From the NCBI GenBank assembly GCA_017621515.1, contig JAGASY010000034.1, positions 42,443 through 106,442 on the forward strand: DNA of 64,000 nucleotides. Reading direction: 5' to 3'. The notes beneath the pieces were generated by a model that saw nothing but the letters and a program-made list of their open reading frames with translations, was not told the origin of the DNA and searched no databases. Of this stretch, positions 58,467-64,000 are shown one piece after another. Position numbers and translations under genes: made by a program. The first letter of the stretch is position 1. Each line of letters starts with the position of its first letter. The stretch comes from Bacteroidaceae bacterium (lineage in GTDB: Bacteria > Bacteroidota > Bacteroidia > Bacteroidales > Bacteroidaceae).

Positions 58467-61400
58467 CTATTCGAGAAGTTTCTCCAGTGTCTCGTCGTTT
58501 TCCGAATAGTAGGCAACAAAATCCTTTGGCGACATGCCGAAGTAGTCGCGGAAGCTACTGGTGAAATAGCTGTGGGAGGAGAAGCCGACTTTATAGGCCA
58601 CCTCAGAGATATTGACATTGTTGTTCACCAACAAGTAGGCAGCTTGTTTCAAGCGGAACGACTTGATGAACATGTTCGGCACTACACCGTAACGCTCTTT
58701 CAGCTTGCGGTTGAGATGGACACGGCTGATGCCGACTTCCTCGCTCAACTGTGTCACACCAAATGACGAATCGTCTATATGCTTTTTCAGAGCCTCCTTG
58801 ATGCGAGCAAAGAGCTTGTCGTCCGCCGATTCCATCTCCACCTCCTTATAGTCATACCCAATGTCCATGCGGCGCATCTTGTTACGCATGTTTTCCCTCA
58901 CCTTCAAAGTCTGCTCTACAGCTTGTTTGAGCAGCATTACGTTGAACGGCTTCCGGAAGAAATGGTCAACGTGCAGGTTGAGACTCTGCAACTGGAGTTC
59001 TTCGTCACCTTCACCCGTAAGCATTATTATAGGTATGTTCTCAGTCTCGGTATTGCTCTTGATGAGACGACAAAGATCCATACCGTCACCATCAGGCATA
59101 CGAAGATCGGTAATCACGACATCAGGACGCTGCATAACTACCATGTTGTAGGCGGCATTGCCGCTGTGTGCCAAAATAATATTATAGTCCGCCTCAAACT
59201 CGTCCCTCAGATAGTTGCACACATCAATGTCGTCATCGACAATGAGGAGCGTCTTCTTCACCGCCGACATAGCATCGGTATGGGCATTAGCAGCCTCGTC
59301 TTCCTCTTGCTGCCTGCTCTCCATAGTTCGTGTGAGTCTGATAACACTCTCACGCACGGCTTCGGTCTCGGCAAGCTCTTGACGGTTCTCGTCGGGCAAC
59401 ATTTCCTCCTTCGTGAGATGGGCATTGCCAAGGGGGATACGTATGACGAACATCACCCCATCGTTCACATTGCGTGCCTCAATTGTACCGTGGTGGAGTC
59501 GCACAAGTTCATAGACAAGGTTAAGTCCGATGCCGGAGCCGACATTTGTTGTGCTTGCACTTCCACTGTAGAATCTGTCGTAAAGATGAACAAGGTCGCT
59601 GTCGCTTAGGCTTGAACCGCTGTTATAGAACGTGCATTCAAGCATATCGTCACGTCGGTTGCTGACTGTTCCCGAGGTCACGGTTCTGATGCTGACCACC
59701 ACCTTTCCATCGTTAGGGGTGAACTTGAAAGCATTGGACAGGATGTTGACGACAATCTTCTCGAAATGAACAGGGTCGATCCACACATAGAGCGCATCCT
59801 CGGGGGACTCGATGGTGAAGGTCATACGCTTGATAGCCGCCATTCCCATGAACGAAGCAAAGATATTATTGGAATAGGCCACGAAATCAACCTCACTGAA
59901 ATGGAGAGAGAACTGCCCGTTGTCTATCTTGCGTATGTCGGTTATCTGCTTGACAATATTGAGAAGTCGCTGGCAGTTGCGGTACATCACGCTGTAAAGC
60001 TTGCCGCGTTCCTCGTCTTTGTCAGATGTCTGCAACTGTTTCAACGGTGAGACAATCATAGTGAGCGGTGAGCGTAACTCATGCACAATACTTGTGAACA
60101 TACGGAGTTTGGCTTCCTTCATACTTTCCTTTTGCGCAATGCGGCGGAGCATCTCACGCTGGCGAAGACGTTCCCTATAAGCACGTACCGCAACAAAAAT
60201 GATGAGAGAAAGGCACAGCAGATAGGCAATCTTAGCCGGAATAGAGGCATACCATACCGGTTCTACCTTTATCTTTATGTTGTTCTCGACTATACTCTGT
60301 TCGTTGTCCTCGAAATAGGCACGCACACGCAGAGTATAAGTTCCTGCCGGCAAACTTGCATACGAGGCTTCATGTCCGGAGACATTGACATGCCACTCCT
60401 TCTCGTAGCCTTCGAGGATATAATCATAGCGCAGGCGGTCAGGAGCAGTAAAGTCTATCACATTGAACGACATGGAGAATGAATTTGTGTCGTGGTGGAG
60501 GTGGACGGTGGAAGCATAGCTCACACTTGCATCAATGATGTTGTCATCGCCCTTCGAATCGTCATAAACGACAGGCTTACCACCAATTTTCAGTCCTGAA
60601 AACAGCAATTGACCAATAGTATTACTACGTTCCAGAATATGTTCGGGTGTGAAACATAGAATGCCATTATCGCCTCCGAACAATATATTTCCCTCGCCGG
60701 GCGCAAGCATGGCGTTACGGTGCAGCTCACCAGTGTAGAATCCGCCAAACGAGGTATAGTTCTTCACCTTATGTGTAGTCTTCTCAATGCAGGCAATGCT
60801 TGCAGCTGTGGCAAGCCACACATGGGTCGGTGTTTGGGCGATAGACCGTATTTGTTCGTTGGCAAGTCCCTCTGCTTTACCAATCAATTCTGCCTTTCCC
60901 GTAGTCTTGTCATAGATCAGAAGTCCGCCACTCGTAGCGACAAGAAGTTTCCATGTCTCGTTCTCGGAGAACATCGCCACATTGTCGATGCGCCGGTTCT
61001 GATGACGGAGTTCTCCGCCACGATTTTTCTTTCTGTCATAATAAAATGTTCCGAGCGCGGTTCCTATCCACAGTGTACCGTCATGGTCTATGTAGAGAGA
61101 CGAAATCCATGTGCCAATAAATTCGGGTACATGGAGTTTCCGGCATGAATGCGCAACAGGGTCAATGGTGTAGATACCGTTGCCGTTTGTACCTACATAT
61201 ATAATATCTTCACGAGAGTCGTAGAACATCGTCATCACAAATTCGCTACTGATAGAGTCGAGCCACTCGGGCGACACGAACCTGTCTCTTTCCCGACACT
61301 GCACCCCACCGCCGTATGTCGCAGCCCATACAGTGCCGTGTTTGTCAATCAATACGCTCTGCACAAGGAACGAACGCAATCCGTCGTTTACGGGACGAAC

Positions 61401-62567
61401 AGTAGCGAGCCTCATGCCATCAGTGGTATAGACACCTCCGCCATCAGTTCCTATCCAATAATTCTTATCGTTGTCTATGCAGAGCGATGTGATGCACGAC
61501 ACATTTCTACCATCGTGATAAGGCGACACCGAATGGTAGCGGAAACAGTCGGAATGGGCTGGTATGACGAGCAATCCTTTCTGATAGAGCACTGCTATGA
61601 TGTTCCCACTGCCATCTTCCACCATGTCATGAACCTTGGCAAAATTCATGTCGAAGTCGGAATACAGATTGAGATAAGGTTGCATAATACCACTCTTCAA
61701 GTTCAACGTCCACAGTCCACGACCATCTGTACCGAGAAGCACATTGCCCTCCCGGGTCTTCATCGCCTTCATCACGTTCAGCTGGCGGTTATTACCAAAA
61801 AGTTCGTGGACTGTCTTTGTCGCCTCATCGAAGTAAAGCATTCCCATACCCGTGGCGATACATATTCCGAGGTCGGTCTCAAACATAGAGTTCACATTAC
61901 AACTATTGAGAATGTGCCGGGCCTCGGGAGACACACTGATGTCAATACTTTCGAACTTGCCTCCCAACTTCAAACATCCGAAGTCCTTCGTGTAACAATA
62001 GTACCACAAGCGATGTTTACTGTCAATAAATGAGCATCTGATGAACGGATCTTTAATTTTAGCATGCAGGGTTGCAGTACTTTTCTTCTCCACAGCCAAA
62101 CTTTTTGTGTCCAGCACAAATGTCCCATACCCCTCAGTGGTGACAAGAATCTTATCGGGCGACGGATAGTCAGCAACGCTGTTGACTGAATAGCCATAAA
62201 TGGAGTCCTCTGTCTCCTCCAGCCTTATCCTGCGGAAGGTATCAAACCGCGCGTTAAACAAATAGAGTCCACTGTTTGTATATACCCAATAACAGTCGTC
62301 CTTGAATTCCTTCACACCATAGACCACCTTGAACATGCTGTATCCGGAACAGAACTTAGGTATAGGGACATATCCGATGTTGTTTCCATCGAACATGCCA
62401 ATCATATTCTCACCCGACAGCCATGCCATTCCACGACTGTCAATGTCAACAGCGTGCATCTGACTGGTGGAGATTCCTTGTCTCGTGGTATATAAGCGAG
62501 AATTTTGTGCCGACAGGCAGAAGACGAGGCATTGTATAAGTGCCAGTACGTATAGTTTCACTTTCAT
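58467..62567 (-). CDS. Hybrid two-component system regulator (HTCS)
   Basis: A 1366-residue inner-membrane regulator combining sensor, kinase and DNA-binding output. After a signal sequence, residues ~25-680 form the two-propeller periplasmic sensor, and ~690-770 the Y_Y_Y domain. A transmembrane helix lies near 785. HisKA follows with the phospho-His in FTSIVHELRSPLTM (near 829), then HATPase with N and G boxes (VVNILSNAFKFTPN, GSGIGLNLVYEL). The receiver has Asp in VVITDLRMPDGDG (near 1156) and the conserved Lys in FFRKPFN, and an AraC-type helix-turn-helix domain ends the chain (VAYKVGFSSHSYFTSSFRDY). Such proteins sense oligosaccharides and switch on their utilisation locus, here most likely the GH5-GH43 gene. 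Confidence 0.95.
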   Translation of the reverse strand: MKVKLYVLALIQCLVFCLSAQNSRLYTTRQGISTSQMHAVDIDSRGMAWLSGENMIGMFDGNNIGYVPIPKFCSGYSMFKVVYGVKEFKDDCYWVYTNSGLYLFNARFDTFRRIRLEETEDSIYGYSVNSVADYPSPDKILVTTEGYGTFVLDTKSLAVEKKSTATLHAKIKDPFIRCSFIDSKHRLWYYCYTKDFGCLKLGGKFESIDISVSPEARHILNSCNVNSMFETDLGICIATGMGMLYFDEATKTVHELFGNNRQLNVMKAMKTREGNVLLGTDGRGLWTLNLKSGIMQPYLNLYSDFDMNFAKVHDMVEDGSGNIIAVLYQKGLLVIPAHSDCFRYHSVSPYHDGRNVSCITSLCIDNDKNYWIGTDGGGVYTTDGMRLATVRPVNDGLRSFLVQSVLIDKHGTVWAATYGGGVQCRERDRFVSPEWLDSISSEFVMTMFYDSREDIIYVGTNGNGIYTIDPVAHSCRKLHVPEFIGTWISSLYIDHDGTLWIGTALGTFYYDRKKNRGGELRHQNRRIDNVAMFSENETWKLLVATSGGLLIYDKTTGKAELIGKAEGLANEQIRSIAQTPTHVWLATAASIACIEKTTHKVKNYTSFGGFYTGELHRNAMLAPGEGNILFGGDNGILCFTPEHILERSNTIGQLLFSGLKIGGKPVVYDDSKGDDNIIDASVSYASTVHLHHDTNSFSMSFNVIDFTAPDRLRYDYILEGYEKEWHVNVSGHEASYASLPAGTYTLRVRAYFEDNEQSIVENNIKIKVEPVWYASIPAKIAYLLCLSLIIFVAVRAYRERLRQREMLRRIAQKESMKEAKLRMFTSIVHELRSPLTMIVSPLKQLQTSDKDEERGKLYSVMYRNCQRLLNIVKQITDIRKIDNGQFSLHFSEVDFVAYSNNIFASFMGMAAIKRMTFTIESPEDALYVWIDPVHFEKIVVNILSNAFKFTPNDGKVVVSIRTVTSGTVSNRRDDMLECTFYNSGSSLSDSDLVHLYDRFYSGSASTTNVGSGIGLNLVYELVRLHHGTIEARNVNDGVMFVIRIPLGNAHLTKEEMLPDENRQELAETEAVRESVIRLTRTMESRQQEEDEAANAHTDAMSAVKKTLLIVDDDIDVCNYLRDEFEADYNIILAHSGNAAYNMVVMQRPDVVITDLRMPDGDGMDLCRLIKSNTETENIPIIMLTGEGDEELQLQSLNLHVDHFFRKPFNVMLLKQAVEQTLKVRENMRNKMRRMDIGYDYKEVEMESADDKLFARIKEALKKHIDDSSFGVTQLSEEVGISRVHLNRKLKERYGVVPNMFIKSFRLKQAAYLLVNNNVNISEVAYKVGFSSHSYFTSSFRDYFGMSPKDFVAYYSENDETLEKLLE

Positions 62568-62656
62568 GTTTGTTTTTCGTTCTTTAAGATTTCGTTTGGG
62601 TTAACCCGGGAATTTGCATCATCCGCCCTTCCCCGACGGTCAATTTTATCATGCCG

Positions 62657-62688
62657 CAAAATTATATATAAAAATTCAAACCGCCAAA
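62657..62688 (-). promoter_or_regulatory. Promoter of the HTCS gene
   Basis: On the minus strand TTTG (62685-62688), a 20-nt spacer and TAATTTTG (62657-62664) match the Bacteroidetes consensus at both boxes, about 90 bp before the ATG at 62567. Confidence 0.8.
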
Positions 62689-62905
62689 GCTGCAATATTT
62701 AAAAGACTATGCCATGCCACATAAATCCACAATTTTGATATATCCGCAATAGAGCCAAAATCATACATGTGCTGATGTTTCAAAATCAGAACATCCACAC
62801 ATAAACAGCATATTCTTTCGGCAAGCGCACAATCAGGCAATAATTTTGAAAAAAATCGATGACCAAAGATGAAAAAAGAATTCTATTTGTTAGTCCTTTG
62901 AAGCT

Positions 62906-63714
62906 CCCATAAAAAAATTTTTGAATTCGTTTTTGGAGGGGGTGTTTCATTCTGACAAAATGATTAAATATTTCCACAAACAAAATCCTTTCTTCTAATT
63001 TTACATGCAAATACTATCTTTTTGATTTTGCCAAATGTTAAAATTCCAAGCCCTCTGGAACGCTTCAAAATGAAGCTCGCCGAACTTTTCTCGAAGAACG
63101 AGGATTCTACGAGCATTTCGTGAAGTCTCTGAGAAGTGTGAAATAATGTTTCGTTTTAGAACAGTTCTTTTACATTTATTTATTCTCTGCGAAGAGTTCT
63201 TAAAAAAAACTACTAAGTTTTCAAAATTCCAGCGCACTGTCGTCACATTTCCAGCGCACTGCAATTTTATTTCCAGTGCGCTACTTTTTTATTTGCTGTG
63301 CGCTGAAAATTTGACAACAGCGTGCTGAAAATAAAAACACACCGTACTTTAGAAAAAAAGACTATGGAGATTAGATAAAATGTTAAGGAATGTATAATTT
63401 ATTGCTTTGGAAAAGTGTCTGAATAAAAACTTAAAAGTGAGGAGATTTGAAGCGGTTTTTGAGGGTAAAAACGGCTACTTTTATTGTAATATATTAATAA
63501 TCAGACAGTTATCAGAATATTCAAAATAATCAAAAAAAATGCGTCCGGCACGTTTTTTTGAGTATTTTGAATATTTTTATATCATTCTGATTATCAATAA
63601 TTTATATTTAGCACAATTTTTTCGTCTTTTCATCGTCGGCAAAAAAACACTCCAAGTGTTAAATTTTCATTTTGGACGAAAATATCATTTTGTCATTTCG
63701 AAAAATGGCATTTT
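62906..63714 (+). repeat. ~800-bp dispersed repeat, copy F (subtype 1)
   Basis: Opens CCCATAAAAAAATTTTTGAA. Five units, CAGCGCACTG, CAGCGCACTG, CAGTGCGCTA, CTGTGCGCTG and CAGCGTGCTG, are centred at 63234.5, 63256.5, 63278.5, 63300.5 and 63322.5, an exact 22-nt period. It shares AATGTTAAGGAATGTATAAT and the hairpin around TTTTTTTGAGTATTTTGAAT with the other copies, and ends at TCATTTCGAAAAATGGCATT. It lies upstream of the HTCS promoter region. The space from 62689 to the repeat is AT-rich with nothing further recognised. Confidence 0.93.
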
Positions 63715-63731
63715 TACAGTTTTTAGTGGGC

Positions 63732-63911
63732 GTCTTCAACAGACTCCTCCGTCGCTACCGCGCCACCTCCTCTAACTTAGAGGAGGAGCCTATATACCTC
63801 ACCTTGAAAAGACTATGATGCGGGTGTATAGCACAGACAACCAACATGGTAACTTGGCTCCTCTAAGTTAGAGGAGGTGGCGCGGTAGCGACGGAGGAGT
63901 CTGTCGAAGAC
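63732..63911. repeat. REP-like inverted repeat, 54-bp arms
   Basis: Arms at 63732-63785 and 63858-63911 are inverted copies with a single mismatch (A at 63739). Each arm holds its own palindrome, CCTCCTCTAACTTAGAGGAG plus G, and the stretch ACTCCTCCGTCGCTACCGCG. The pattern looks like REP/BIME elements mobilised by REP-associated transposases, though no such gene is in view. It abuts the right end of repeat copy F. The remaining 89 bp to the window edge show nothing recognisable. Confidence 0.88.
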
Positions 63912-64000
63912 ATCTGCTTAAAGACATTGAATATATCACTTGTTAATACACTCATATAAATTCTAAACAACATCTTACAATTTATGCACAATGGACACCG

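Noticed and set aside
7849..63980. Insertion sequences or phage remnants in the long intergenic regions
   Set aside because: No transposase, integrase or phage gene frame is visible in any of them; the repeats have only imperfect terminal inversions and no clear target duplications.

Overview
The window looks like a Bacteroidales chromosome, most likely Prevotellaceae or a close relative. The evidence is Bacteroidetes-type promoters (TTTG / ~20 nt / TAnnTTTG), a hybrid two-component regulator (sensor, receiver and AraC output in one chain), SusC-like and TonB-linked outer-membrane proteins, many exported proteins with type IX secretion (T9SS)-style C-terminal tails, and Bacteroidetes families such as DUF4199, DUF4286 and DUF3791. 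The species cannot be fixed from the sequence alone.

Layout. 1-7.9 kb is ordinary core genome: the 5' part of a GT2 glycosyltransferase, a DUF4199 membrane protein, ruvC, a DUF4286 protein, two small proteins, an AddB-like PD-(D/E)XK nuclease, a flavodoxin-ferredoxin protein and a CorA-type transporter. 9-17.6 kb holds an exported zincin-like protein with a small partner, a TonB-dependent receptor, tmRNA (ssrA) and a second beta-barrel protein whose signal peptide is out of frame. 18.9-30.3 kb is a two-gene operon of giant surface proteins, one with a dockerin-like module and the other with a cohesin-like N-terminus. 31.7-44.5 kb has an AraC regulator divergent from an RND efflux operon, then a CotH-kinase surface protein and a CapA-NlpC/P60 fusion. 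45.6-53.2 kb is a flavodoxin-rich operon (four exported flavodoxins, an ADH-like protein, an alpha/beta hydrolase, an acetyltransferase and a monooxygenase) divergent from an AraC regulator. 54.4-62.6 kb pairs a GH5-GH43 fusion enzyme with a hybrid two-component regulator.

The most unusual content is non-coding. Six copies of an approximately 800-bp AT-rich repeat (793-810 bp each) lie between these blocks at about 8.1, 17.8, 30.8, 44.7, 53.4 and 62.9 kb, and make up roughly 7.5% of the window. Each carries an array of 3 or 5 ten-base near-palindromes (CAGCGCACTG / CAGTGCGCTG) at an exact 22-nt period. Two sequence-unrelated arrays, at 2574-2735 and 58327-58424, have the same design with a 21-nt period. 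I know of no named element family that matches them; this is the best candidate for an undescribed system here.
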